Shown: piece after piece, positions 24,570 through 32,612 of the stretch
Layout: each line of letters opens with the position of its first letter
Numbering within the stretch: the stretch's first letter is position 1
Assembly: GCA_964569315.1 (NCBI GenBank)
Contig: CAZMUZ010000030.1
Coordinates: forward strand, 1 to 33,840
DNA from: CADEFF01 sp964569315
GTDB taxonomy: Bacteria; Pseudomonadota; Alphaproteobacteria; Dongiales; Dongiaceae
DNA: 33,840 bases
Reading direction: 5' to 3'
The notes under the pieces: generated by a model
The model's database searches: none
What the model was told of the DNA's origin: nothing
What the model saw: the letters and a program-made list of their open reading frames with translations, nothing else
Program-made: the position numbers and the translations under genes

Positions 24570-25682
24570 ATGTGGGATGTCGTCACCCAGTTGCCGCACT
24601 ACCTGCTGAGCTTCCTGTTCGTTTTGACCGTCGTCGTGTTCTTCCACGAGCTCGGCCATTTCCTGGTCGCCCGTTGGGCGGGGGTGAAAGTCGAGGTGTT
24701 TTCGGTCGGCTTCGGTCCCGAGCTCTTCGGCTTTACCGACCGCAGGGGAACCCGCTGGAAGGTTTCCGCCCTGCCGCTCGGCGGCTATGTGAAGATGTTC
24801 GGCGAGGGCGAAGCCGGGCGCGACGAGAAGGGCGAAGCCCAGCCGCTGACGCCGGAACAACGCAAGGTTTCCTTTTTTCACAAGCCGCTGGCCCGTCGTG
24901 CCGCCATCGTGGCCGCGGGCCCGATCGCCAACTATGTGCTGGCGGTCATCATCTTCGCGGTCCTTTTCATGACCTACGGCCAGCAATTCTCCTCGAACGA
25001 GGTCGGCCAGGTGGTGGAGGATTCGGCCGCCGCCGAAGCCGGGATCAAGCCAGGCGACCGCATCGTCGAGATGAACGGCCGCCAGATCACCCGGTTCGAG
25101 CAGATCGTCGCCTCGATCGAGCTCGGACTCGACGAACCGCTGCATCTTGTGATCGAGCGCGCCGGCCAGCGCATCCCGCTCGAAGCGCGCCCGCATGTGA
25201 TCCAGATCACCGACAATTTCGGCAACACGCAGCGCGTCGGCCGGCTCGGCATCCAGAGCACGGGTGCCGGCGAGCTCGTACGATACGACCCGATCGACGC
25301 GGTTTCCGCCGCGGTGACGCACAGCTACCAACTCACCGCGATGATCCTGAAATCGATCGGCCAGATCATCTCGGGGACCCGGTCGAGCGAGGAGCTGGGC
25401 GGCGTCATCCGAATCGCCAAGATGTCCGGAGACGTCGCGACCAACGGTCTGGTCGCATTGCTCGGATTCACCGCCCTCATGTCGGTCAATCTCGGCCTGC
25501 TCAATCTGTTCCCCGTGCCGATGCTCGATGGCGGGCATCTCGCCTTCTACGCCATCGAAGGTCTCCGCGGGCGTCGCCTGAGCCAGCGCGCGGAGGAATG
25601 GGGTTTGCGGATCGGGCTGGCCATGGTATTGACTCTGTTCATCTTTGCGACCTGGAACGACCTCGTCACCCTCCCTTGGTAG
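24570..25682 (+). CDS. rseP: Site-2 zinc metalloprotease RseP
   Basis: This is an intramembrane protease that cuts within membrane helices, such as those of anti-sigma factors in envelope stress signalling. The 370-residue protein has the zinc motif HELGH at 26-30 in the first membrane helix, the ALPLGGYVKMFGE loop, one PDZ domain (about 110-190, EAGIKPGDRIVEMNGRQI), and the second active-site motif with D320 in PVPMLDGGHL. A single PDZ is seen where E. coli RseP has two. ATG 24570 gives the family start; upstream in-frame sequence is not RseP-like, and the ribosome-binding site is poor. The 183-base gap after cdsA is where dxr usually lies; it holds no gene. Confidence 0.95.
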   Translation: MWDVVTQLPHYLLSFLFVLTVVVFFHELGHFLVARWAGVKVEVFSVGFGPELFGFTDRRGTRWKVSALPLGGYVKMFGEGEAGRDEKGEAQPLTPEQRKVSFFHKPLARRAAIVAAGPIANYVLAVIIFAVLFMTYGQQFSSNEVGQVVEDSAAAEAGIKPGDRIVEMNGRQITRFEQIVASIELGLDEPLHLVIERAGQRIPLEARPHVIQITDNFGNTQRVGRLGIQSTGAGELVRYDPIDAVSAAVTHSYQLTAMILKSIGQIISGTRSSEELGGVIRIAKMSGDVATNGLVALLGFTALMSVNLGLLNLFPVPMLDGGHLAFYAIEGLRGRRLSQRAEEWGLRIGLAMVLTLFIFATWNDLVTLPW

Positions 25683-25735
25683 ACGGGGCCCACGCGGGCG
25701 CAGTCGGTAGTGCGGATTTCTGAGGGGGCAGGGGC

Positions 25736-28024
25736 TTGCGGAGTTGGTCGAGGGCGGCGGCCCGCGCGTTTATGCTGCTCGGGCTGCTCTTCAGTGCCAT
25801 CCCGGCGCTGGCGCAGGACTTCTTCGACGGTCGCCCGATCGCGGATATCCGCGTCGAGGGAAACCAGCGTATCGAGCCCGAGACGATTCGCTCCTACATG
25901 CGAATTGCGCCCGGCGATCCGTTCGAGCCCCAGAGCATCGACCGGGCCCTCAAGAATCTCTTCGGAACCGGCCTCTTCGCCGATGTGACCTTCCGGCGCG
26001 ACGGCGACGCGCTCGTCGTCACGGTCAAGGAAAACCCGATCATCAACGAGCTGGCGTTCGAGGGGAACGACCGGATCGACGACGACCAGTTGCAGTCCGA
26101 AGTCCAGCTCCGGCCGCGCGTCGTCTATACCCAGACCCGCGTCCAGGCCGACACCAAGCGAATCCTCGAGCTTTACCGGCGCGCCGGCCGCTACGCGGCG
26201 ACCGTGGAGCCCAAGGTGATCCCGCTGGACCAGAACCGCGTCAACCTGGTGTTCGAGATCCATGAGGGCGACCTGACGGTGGTCGAGCGGATCGACTTCG
26301 TCGGCAACAAGGCCTTCAGCGACGGCGATCTGCGCGAAGTCATCCTGACCAAGGAAACCGCCTTTTACCGATTCCTTTCGAGCGACGACATCTACGACCC
26401 GGACCGTCTCGCCGCCGACCAGGAAGCGCTGAAGGATCACTACACGTCGGAAGGCTACGCCGATTTCGAGGTGGTCTCGGCCGTCGCCGAGCTTTCGCCC
26501 GACCTGAAGTCCTTCTTCATTACCTTCACGGTGGACGAAGGCGTCCGCTACGAGGTCGGCGAAACCAATATCCAATCCTCGCTGAAGGACCTCGATCCGG
26601 AGAGCCTGCGCCAGTATCTCACGCTCGATCCGGGCGACTGGTACGATTCCTCGGAGGTCAACACGACCGTCAACGACATGACGACGGCGATCGGCACGCT
26701 CGGTTACGCCTTCGTCAAGATCGACGTGCGGCTCGAGCGGACCATGGTCGAGGACCAGCCGGTCATCAACCTCACTTATGTCGTCGAAGAGGGTCCGCGC
26801 GTCTTCGTGAACCGGATCGACATCACCGGCAACGTGCGCACGCTGGACGAGGTGATCCGGCGCGAGTTCCGCCTTGCGGAAGGCGACGCATTCAACAGCG
26901 CGAAGCTGCAGCGCAGCCGGCAACGCATTCAGAATCTCGGTTTCTTCAGCAAGGTGGACGTGACGGCCAGGCCGGCCGACGCTCCCGACAAGGTCGACAT
27001 CAACGTCGCCGTCGAGGAGCAGTCGACCGGCGAGCTGACCTTCGGTATCGGCTTCTCGACCAGCGCCGGCCCGCTCGGCCAGATCAACATCCGCGAACGC
27101 AACCTGCTCGGGCGCGGCCAGGATCTGCGGCTCGATCTCTCGATTTCGGGACGCGATTCGCAGATCCAGTTGAGCTTTACAGAACCCTACTTCCTGGACC
27201 GGGATCTCAGCGCCGGCTTCGACATATTCCGGACCGAAACCAACCGCTCCGAGAGCAACTTCGACCAGAGTCGCACCGGATTCGCGCTGCGGAGCAGCTA
27301 CAATGTCAGCGAGTATCTGCGCCAGACCCTGCGCTACCGTTTCAGCCGCGACGATATCTTCGACGTCGACAACGACGCTTCGCTCGCGATTCAGGAACAG
27401 GAAGGCGTGAGTTACATCTCGTCGATCGGGTCGGACCTGACCTACGATCGCCGCGACAGCCGGTTCGATCCGCACCAGGGCTACTATCTGCAGTTCAGCA
27501 ACGAGCTTGCCGGGCTCGGCGGCGACGTGCGCTATTTCAAGTCCGTGGCGCTCGCCGGCTACTATTATCCGGTCACGGATTCCGTAACGGCCAGCCTCGA
27601 AGGTCAGGCCGGCCACATCAAGGGCCTGGGACAGGACGTCAGGATCAGCGATTCCTTCGTGATCGGCGGCAACTCCTTCCGAGGCTTCAAGATCGGCGGC
27701 CTCGGCCCGCGGGATCTCGATACCGACGACTTCCTCGGCGGCAACCTTTACTACGTCGGAACCGCCCAGCTCGCCTTCCCGGTCGGTTTGCCGGAGGAAT
27801 ACGGCATCCGCGCCCGGGTGTTTTCGGACTTCGGCTCGATCGGCCATACGGACGCCGATGTCAGCACCGCCGTCGACGAAATGAGCTTGCGCCTCTCCGT
27901 GGGAACGGGCATTACTTGGCGGTCGCCGTTCGGGCCGCTCGCGGTCGATCTGGCGTACCCGCTCCTAAAGGAAGACTTCGACGAGAAAGAACTCTTCCAG
28001 TTTAGCATTGGCACCAGATTCTAG
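25736..28024 (+). CDS. bamA: Outer membrane protein assembly factor BamA, TTG start
   Basis: This is the core of the BAM complex, which inserts beta-barrel proteins into the outer membrane. It has 762 residues. A signal peptide (cleavage after ALA, about residue 26) is followed by five POTRA domains (from IADIRVEGNQRI to about residue 425) and a 16-strand barrel. The lid motif FRGF is at 648-651 and the protein ends in Phe (FSIGTRF), as barrel proteins do. TTG 25736 is preceded by GAGGGGG at 7-base spacing, which favours it over ATG 25772; the latter would remove the positively charged signal-peptide start. The gene is 53 bases after rseP and 6 before skp. Confidence 0.96.
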   Translation: MRSWSRAAARAFMLLGLLFSAIPALAQDFFDGRPIADIRVEGNQRIEPETIRSYMRIAPGDPFEPQSIDRALKNLFGTGLFADVTFRRDGDALVVTVKENPIINELAFEGNDRIDDDQLQSEVQLRPRVVYTQTRVQADTKRILELYRRAGRYAATVEPKVIPLDQNRVNLVFEIHEGDLTVVERIDFVGNKAFSDGDLREVILTKETAFYRFLSSDDIYDPDRLAADQEALKDHYTSEGYADFEVVSAVAELSPDLKSFFITFTVDEGVRYEVGETNIQSSLKDLDPESLRQYLTLDPGDWYDSSEVNTTVNDMTTAIGTLGYAFVKIDVRLERTMVEDQPVINLTYVVEEGPRVFVNRIDITGNVRTLDEVIRREFRLAEGDAFNSAKLQRSRQRIQNLGFFSKVDVTARPADAPDKVDINVAVEEQSTGELTFGIGFSTSAGPLGQINIRERNLLGRGQDLRLDLSISGRDSQIQLSFTEPYFLDRDLSAGFDIFRTETNRSESNFDQSRTGFALRSSYNVSEYLRQTLRYRFSRDDIFDVDNDASLAIQEQEGVSYISSIGSDLTYDRRDSRFDPHQGYYLQFSNELAGLGGDVRYFKSVALAGYYYPVTDSVTASLEGQAGHIKGLGQDVRISDSFVIGGNSFRGFKIGGLGPRDLDTDDFLGGNLYYVGTAQLAFPVGLPEEYGIRARVFSDFGSIGHTDADVSTAVDEMSLRLSVGTGITWRSPFGPLAVDLAYPLLKEDFDEKELFQFSIGTRF

Positions 28025-28030
28025 GTCGTC

Positions 28031-28606
28031 ATGAAACTGAGCATGTTCCGCCGGACGGCGATCGCCGTCCTGGTATCGTTCGCCGCGACCATCGCCATTC
28101 TGGCGCCGACTTCCGCCTCGGCGCAGCAACAGCAGGTTCCGCTGGTGGTCGCCGTGCTGGACGTCAACCTCATCCTCCGCGAGTCGAGCGCGGCGAAAGC
28201 CGTCCGCGCCCAGATCGACAAGCAGCGCGACACCTACCAGGCCGCGCTGGTGACGCAGGAGAACAAGCTGCGCGACGCCGATCAGAAGCTTTCGCAAGAG
28301 CGCGCGAGCCTGTCCCAGGAGGAGTTCCTCAAGCGGCGCGACGAGCTCGGCAAGCAGATCGAGCAGCTCCGCGTCGATTCGGACAAGCGCAAGCAGGCGC
28401 TCGAGAAGGCCTTCAACTCCGGCATGCAGCAGGTGACCCAGAGCCTCGGTCAGGTGCTCTCGGAAATCGCCAAGCAGCGCAGCCTGACGCTGGTGCTCAA
28501 CAAGGCCATGGTGCCGCTCAGCGCCAACGACCTCGACATCACCCAAGAGGCGTTGAAGATGCTGAATGCCCGTCTGCCGAGCGTCGCGGTTCCCGCCGCC
28601 CAATAG
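28031..28606 (+). CDS. skp: OmpH/Skp family periplasmic chaperone
   Basis: This is a 191-residue periplasmic holdase for unfolded outer-membrane proteins on their way to BamA. The signal peptide ends near residue 31 (SASA, then QQQQ). The mature protein starts with a strand (VAVLDVNLILRES), continues into long charged helices (about 55-140, rich in K, E, Q and R) that form the tentacle coiled coil, and returns to TLVLNKAMVPL. It starts 6 bases after bamA. lpxD normally follows but is absent; fabZ begins 157 bases later. Confidence 0.9.
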   Translation: MKLSMFRRTAIAVLVSFAATIAILAPTSASAQQQQVPLVVAVLDVNLILRESSAAKAVRAQIDKQRDTYQAALVTQENKLRDADQKLSQERASLSQEEFLKRRDELGKQIEQLRVDSDKRKQALEKAFNSGMQQVTQSLGQVLSEIAKQRSLTLVLNKAMVPLSANDLDITQEALKMLNARLPSVAVPAAQ

Positions 28607-28710
28607 CGCATCTCGCCGGTCCCCGCCGCCGGCCTTCCCCTGCGCCGAGGATTCGCGGGGGCGGCTGACAGACCCTCGCGTCGGCGTCTAGGATGAGGCG
28701 GGGCAAAGTT

Positions 28711-28730
28711 CGGCCCGATCTTCCGGGCCG
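28711..28730 (+). promoter_or_regulatory. Hairpin in the skp-fabZ gap
   Basis: CGGCCCG (28711-28717), loop ATCTTC, then CGGGCCG (28724-28730) forms a perfect 7-bp stem. It lies 33 bases before fabZ, in the gap where lpxD would be expected. No T tract follows. It may be a weak terminator or a leader structure of the fabZ-lpx transcript. Confidence 0.4.
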
Positions 28731-28763
28731 CTATCGCGAATATGTGCTGAGGAGAACGACCCC

Positions 28764-29234
28764 ATGACAGAGACAAGGGGCGAGGGACGAACGGTCGACG
28801 CGATCGACGTGCTGCGGGTCATGGAGATGATTCCGCATCGCTATCCGTTCCTCATGATCGACAAGGCGATCGAGCTGATCGCGGACGTCAGCGCCATCGG
28901 CATCAAGAACGTCTCAATCAACGAGGCTCATTTCCAGGGCCATTTCCCACGCCAACCCGTCATGCCGGGCGTGCTCATCATCGAGGCGATGGCGCAGACC
29001 GCGGCGGTGCTGGTCGCGCATACGCTCGGCAAGGAGGCCGAAGGCAAGCTCGTCTACTTCATGTCGGTCGATGGCGGGCGCTTCCGGCGCCCAGTCGTGC
29101 CGGGCGATCAGCTCCGCATCATGGTTCGCAAGGAGCGGCAGCGCGGCAACGTCTGGAAATTCGCCGGCGAGGCGAAGGTCGACGGCCAGGTCTGCGCCGA
29201 GGCGGTCATCACCGCCATGATCCGGGACGAATAA
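28764..29234 (+). CDS. fabZ: 3-hydroxyacyl-[acyl-carrier-protein] dehydratase FabZ
   Basis: This is the hot-dog-fold dehydratase of type II fatty-acid elongation. It draws on the same 3-hydroxyacyl-ACP pool that feeds lipid A synthesis. The 156-residue protein has IPHRYPFLMID, and the catalytic pair H60 (HFPRQPVMPG) and E74 (IIEAMAQ), then RFRRPVVPGDQL. The start ATG 28764 follows GAGGAGAACG. The stop overlaps the lpxA start by one base (TAATG), implying coupled translation. Confidence 0.96.
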   Translation: MTETRGEGRTVDAIDVLRVMEMIPHRYPFLMIDKAIELIADVSAIGIKNVSINEAHFQGHFPRQPVMPGVLIIEAMAQTAAVLVAHTLGKEAEGKLVYFMSVDGGRFRRPVVPGDQLRIMVRKERQRGNVWKFAGEAKVDGQVCAEAVITAMIRDE

Positions 29235-30040
29235 TGGCGTCGATCCATCCGACGGCCGTGGTGGACGGCAAGGCGCGGCTCGCGCCGGACGTCACGGTCG
29301 GCGCCTATGCGATCATCGGGCCGCGCGTGACGCTCGATGCGGGCGTGCGGGTCGGCCATCACGCGGTGATCGAGGGCAAGACGAGCATCGGCGAGGGGAC
29401 GGCGATCCATTCCTTCGCCTGCGTCGGCACACCGCCGCAGTTTCTCGGCCACAAGCCGGAGGACGACACCGAGCTGGTCGTCGGCCGCAACAACATCATC
29501 CGCGAGCATGTGACGATCAACGTCGGCACGCGGGAAGGCGGCGGGCGAACGTCGATCGGCGACCACGGCTTCTTCATGACGAGCGCTCATGTCGCGCATG
29601 ATTGCCATATCGGCGATCACGTCATCATGGCGAATTGCGCCACGCTCGCCGGCCATGTGACGATCGGCGACAATGTCGTGATCGGCGGCCTTTCAGCCGT
29701 CCATCAGCGTGTCCGGATCGGCGATCACGCCTTCATCGGCGGCATGACCGGCGTCGATGGCGATGTCATCCCGTTCGGCATGGTGGTCGGCAATCCCGCG
29801 CATCTCTCGGGGCTGAACGTCGTCGGGTTGAAGCGGCGCGGTTTCGATCGGGACGCCATCGCCACGCTGCGCGAGGCCTATCGCGTGCTGTTCGAGGAAA
29901 CCGGCATGTTCGCCGAGCGGCTGTCCGCAGCGGCGAAGCAGTTCGGCAAGACGCCGGACGCCATGCGCATGATCGGCTTCGTTCAGGCGGACAGCGACCG
30001 CGCGCTGTGCCGGCCGGGCCTCAACCATGGACGCCGCTAG
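29234..30040 (+). CDS. lpxA: UDP-N-acetylglucosamine acyltransferase
   Basis: This enzyme transfers a 3-hydroxyacyl chain from ACP to the 3-OH of UDP-GlcNAc, the first step of lipid A synthesis. It has 268 residues. The N-terminal two thirds is a left-handed beta-helix of hexapeptide repeats (IGPRVTLDAGVRVG and similar). The catalytic histidine is H122 in SAHVAHDCHIG. The C-terminal helical domain includes LKRRGFDRDAI. Stop TAG 30038-30040 lies in the first copy of a 21-bp direct repeat whose second copy contains the lpxI start. Acyl-chain preference cannot be read from the sequence by eye. Confidence 0.95.
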   Translation: MASIHPTAVVDGKARLAPDVTVGAYAIIGPRVTLDAGVRVGHHAVIEGKTSIGEGTAIHSFACVGTPPQFLGHKPEDDTELVVGRNNIIREHVTINVGTREGGGRTSIGDHGFFMTSAHVAHDCHIGDHVIMANCATLAGHVTIGDNVVIGGLSAVHQRVRIGDHAFIGGMTGVDGDVIPFGMVVGNPAHLSGLNVVGLKRRGFDRDAIATLREAYRVLFEETGMFAERLSAAAKQFGKTPDAMRMIGFVQADSDRALCRPGLNHGRR

Positions 30041-30073
30041 GCGTCCCGGTCCCAACCATGGACGCCGCTAGGC
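30022..30073 (+). repeat. 21-bp direct repeat at the lpxA/lpxI junction
   Basis: Bases 30022-30042 and 30053-30073 are identical over 21 bases (CAACCATGGACG... to ...CTAGGC) and are separated by 10 bases. The first copy carries the last lpxA codons and stop; the second carries the lpxI start codons. The first copy's ATG (30027) is out of frame with lpxI and opens a 14-codon frame ending at TAG 30069-30071, inside lpxI. Confidence 0.9.
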
Positions 30074-30894
30074 CGAGGCGGCTTGCGATCGTCGCGGGTG
30101 ACGGGCCGCTGCCGGACAGGCTCGTTTCGGTGTGCCGCGCGCAGGGAATCGACAGCTTCGTCGTCGGGCTCGAGGGGCAGGCCTCGCCGGAATGGTTGCG
30201 CGCCAACGCCCAGCACGTGCTCAAGCTGGGGCAGGGCGGCCGCCTCCTGCGCCTCATGAGGGAACAAGAGGCCGACGCGATCGTCTTCGTCGGCAAGGTG
30301 CATCGGCCGTCGCTGCGCGCGATCCGGCCGGACTGGACGAGCGCGCAGATCCTCATGCGGCTCGCCTTCCAGGGCCGGCTCGGCGACGACGCCATCACCG
30401 GCGCCGTGGTGGAGCGTTTCGAGCGCGATGGCTTCCGGGTGATGGCCGTGCAGGAGCTGCTCGGCACGGTCGATGCCGTCGGGCCGCTCGGCCGGCGCCG
30501 GCCGACGCCGGAAGAGGCCCGCGACATCGAGCTCGGCGTCGAGGCGGCGCGGACGGTCGGCCGGCTCGATATCGGCCATGCGGTCGTCGTCCAGGGCGGG
30601 GCGGTGCTCGCCGTCGAGGCGGCCGAAGGCACCGATGCGCTGATCCGCCGGGCGAGCGCGCTCCGGCGCGGCGGGCCGGGGGCAATCCTCGTCAAGATGG
30701 CGAAGCCGCAGCAGGATGCGCGCGCCGACCCGCCGACCCTCGGCCTCGCCACCGTGGAATGCGCGGCGGTGGGCGGCTTCAGCGGCATCGCCTTCGAAAC
30801 CGGGCGATCGCTCGTCGTCGATCTGCCCGCCATGACGAAAGCGGCCGATGCGGCGAACATGTTCCTCGTCGGGCTGGCGCCCGACGGCGAATGA
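30058..30894 (+). CDS. lpxI: UDP-2,3-diacylglucosamine diphosphatase LpxI
   Basis: This enzyme hydrolyses UDP-2,3-diacylglucosamine to lipid X and UMP, replacing the unrelated LpxH in alphaproteobacteria. It has 278 residues. The N-terminal domain begins RLAIVAGDGPLPDRLV, VFVGKVHRPSL follows, and the C-terminal catalytic segment KMAKPQQDARADPPTLG has D224, the position of the catalytic Asp known in Caulobacter LpxI. ATG 30058 lies in the second copy of a 21-bp repeat; the frame is open upstream, but that part shadows lpxA. No ribosome-binding site is evident, so initiation may rely on ribosomes ending lpxA 18 bases earlier. The stop overlaps lpxB as ATGA. Confidence 0.93.
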   Translation: MDAARPRRLAIVAGDGPLPDRLVSVCRAQGIDSFVVGLEGQASPEWLRANAQHVLKLGQGGRLLRLMREQEADAIVFVGKVHRPSLRAIRPDWTSAQILMRLAFQGRLGDDAITGAVVERFERDGFRVMAVQELLGTVDAVGPLGRRRPTPEEARDIELGVEAARTVGRLDIGHAVVVQGGAVLAVEAAEGTDALIRRASALRRGGPGAILVKMAKPQQDARADPPTLGLATVECAAVGGFSGIAFETGRSLVVDLPAMTKAADAANMFLVGLAPDGE

Positions 30895-32102
30895 CAGGCG
30901 CATCGGATAGCGCGGGGCGCGGCGCAGCGCCGAGAATTTTTCTCGTCGCGGGCGAGCCCTCGGGCGATCGGCTCGGGGCGGCGCTCATGGTGGCGTTGGC
31001 GCACCGTCTTCCGGGCGTGCGGTTCGACGGCATCGGCGGGTCGGGCATGGCCGCCCAGGGCCTCCTCAGCCGCTTTCCCATGGGGGAGCTGTCGCTAATG
31101 GGGTTACTCGAGATCCTGCCGCATCTGCCGCGTCTCGTTCGACGGCTGACGGAGACAGCGGCGACGGTGTGCGAGACGCGCCCCGACCTCGTCCTCACCA
31201 TCGATGCGCCCGGCTTCAATATGCGTCTGCTGCAGCGGTTGCGAGGGAAGGGCATTCCGCTCGTGCATTACGTCGCCCCGACGGTATGGGCCTGGCGGCC
31301 GCAACGGGTCCGGCATTTCGTCGGCCTCGTCGATCATCTCCTGGCGCTGCTGCCCTTCGAACCGCCCTATTTCGAGCGGGCCGGGGTCCGCTGCAGCTAT
31401 GTAGGGCATCCGGCGCTGGAGCTTCCGATCGCGTCGCGCGATTCCGCCGGCTTTCGCGAACGGTATGGGATCGAACCCACCGCACCGCTGCTCTGCCTGC
31501 TGCCCGGCAGCCGGCGGTCCGAGCTCCGCCATCATCTTCCGATCTTCGGCGCCGCCCTCGAGCGCCTGCAGCGCGACGTCCCGGCGCTGCGCGTCGTCCT
31601 GCCCACCTTGCCGGAGCTGGAGCGCTCGGTAATCGAACAGACCGCGGCATGGCCAAGGCCGCCGGTCGTCCTCGCGGGCGACCGGGTCCGCTATGAGAGC
31701 TTTGCCGCCGCTGACGTCGCCTTGGCTGCCTCGGGTACTGTGATCCTCGAGCTTGCGCGCTATGGCGTGCCGACCGTGCTTGCCTATCGCGGCAATCCGG
31801 TCACCGCCTATCTGGTCGGGCGACAGCTCCGGGTGCCTTTCGTCGGGCTGGTGAATCTTCTGGCCGAGCGCGAGGTGGTGCCGGAGTTCCTGCAGAAGCG
31901 GTGCCGTCCGGCATTGCTCGCCGATGCGCTGCTCACGCTGCTGCGGGATCCGACCGCTGGCGACCGCCAGCGGGCGGGGCAGCGGGAGGCGCTGCGACGG
32001 CTCGGGGATGCGCGCCCCAGCGAGCGGGCTGCCGGCATCGTCGCGGATCTGCTGGCGGCGCGGGCGCGGGCCGCAGGTGACCCTGCGGCGGGGCTGGGCT
32101 AG
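30891..32102 (+). CDS. lpxB: Lipid-A-disaccharide synthase
   Basis: This is a membrane-associated GT19 glycosyltransferase joining lipid X and UDP-2,3-diacylglucosamine into the lipid A disaccharide. It has 403 residues. Motifs are FLVAGEPSGDRLGA (about 17-30), FDGIGGSGMAAQG, LTIDAPGFNMRL, VHYVAPTVWAWRPQR, YVGHPALE, LLPGSRRSEL, AASGTVILELARYGVPTVLAYRG (in two parts) and VNLLAEREVVPEFLQ. ATG 30891 overlaps the lpxI stop by four bases. In many alphaproteobacteria lpxB is next to gltA; here two genes lie between them. Confidence 0.95.
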   Translation: MTGASDSAGRGAAPRIFLVAGEPSGDRLGAALMVALAHRLPGVRFDGIGGSGMAAQGLLSRFPMGELSLMGLLEILPHLPRLVRRLTETAATVCETRPDLVLTIDAPGFNMRLLQRLRGKGIPLVHYVAPTVWAWRPQRVRHFVGLVDHLLALLPFEPPYFERAGVRCSYVGHPALELPIASRDSAGFRERYGIEPTAPLLCLLPGSRRSELRHHLPIFGAALERLQRDVPALRVVLPTLPELERSVIEQTAAWPRPPVVLAGDRVRYESFAAADVALAASGTVILELARYGVPTVLAYRGNPVTAYLVGRQLRVPFVGLVNLLAEREVVPEFLQKRCRPALLADALLTLLRDPTAGDRQRAGQREALRRLGDARPSERAAGIVADLLAARARAAGDPAAGLG

Positions 32103-32140
32103 GATGGCGCTCTCCGCTGCAGAACCAGGGGAAGCTCGGC

Positions 32141-32566
32141 ATGAACGAAATGTCCCAGAAGGCCGCGGCGCGGACGGAAGCGCGGCTGCTCCACACCATG
32201 ATCCGCGTTTTCGACCTCGAGAAATCGATCGACTTCTATACGAGGCTGCTCGGCATGGAGGTGCTTTCGCGCAAGGACTATCCGAGCGGCGAGTTCACCC
32301 TCGTCTTCGTGGGCTATGGCGACGAACGCGCGAACACGGTGATCGAGCTCACCCACAACTGGGGTCAGAAGGAGCCCTATACGATCGGCTCCGGCTTCGG
32401 CCATCTCGCGATCGGGCTTCCCGATATCTACGGCGCCTGCGAGCGGCTGGCGAAGGAAGGCGTCAAGATCCCGCGTCCGCCCGGGCCGATGAAACATGGG
32501 GGCAGCGTGATCGCGTTCCTCGAGGATCCGGACGGTTACAAGATCGAGCTGATCCAGCGCTCTTGA
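32141..32566 (+). CDS. gloA: Lactoylglutathione lyase (glyoxalase I, Ni-type)
   Basis: This cytosolic enzyme converts the methylglyoxal-glutathione hemithioacetal to S-lactoylglutathione. The 141-residue protein has the four metal ligands H18 (RLLHTMIRV), E69 (VIELTHNWG), H88 (GFGHLAIGL) and E136 (DGYKIELI), with nearly the spacing of E. coli GloA. The absence of the eukaryotic-type long N-terminus fits the nickel-dependent bacterial class. ATG 32141 follows AGGGGAAG. The first 15 or so residues are an extension before the usual RLLHTM start, and ATG 32150 is a possible alternative. The gene starts 38 bases after lpxB and may be co-transcribed with it, although the functions are unrelated. 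Confidence 0.94.
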   Translation: MNEMSQKAAARTEARLLHTMIRVFDLEKSIDFYTRLLGMEVLSRKDYPSGEFTLVFVGYGDERANTVIELTHNWGQKEPYTIGSGFGHLAIGLPDIYGACERLAKEGVKIPRPPGPMKHGGSVIAFLEDPDGYKIELIQRS

Positions 32567-32583
32567 CCATGCGCGGCGACAAG

Positions 32584-32597
32584 GCCCGGCGCCGGGC
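32584..32597. repeat. Perfect 14-bp GC palindrome between gloA and the PerM-type gene
   Basis: GCCCGGC and GCCGGGC are joined head to head without a spacer, 17 bases after the gloA stop and 15 before the next start. With no loop it makes only a short hairpin in RNA. It may be a weak terminator or a binding site, or chance in GC-rich DNA. Confidence 0.35.
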
Positions 32598-32612
32598 AAC
32601 GCAGGAACAGCG

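Noticed and set aside
25547..27847. 766-codon open frame antisense to rseP and bamA
   Set aside because: Same codon-bias artefact; BamA and RseP are unmistakable on the plus strand.
28607..28763. Degraded lpxD or small gene in the skp-fabZ gap
   Set aside because: Neither strand gives LpxD-like hexapeptide text; only a hairpin and the fabZ ribosome-binding site are visible.
29602..30057. In-frame 5' extension of lpxI across lpxA
   Set aside because: It reads lpxA in the wrong frame and gives an R-rich shadow sequence; LpxI homology begins just after ATG 30058.
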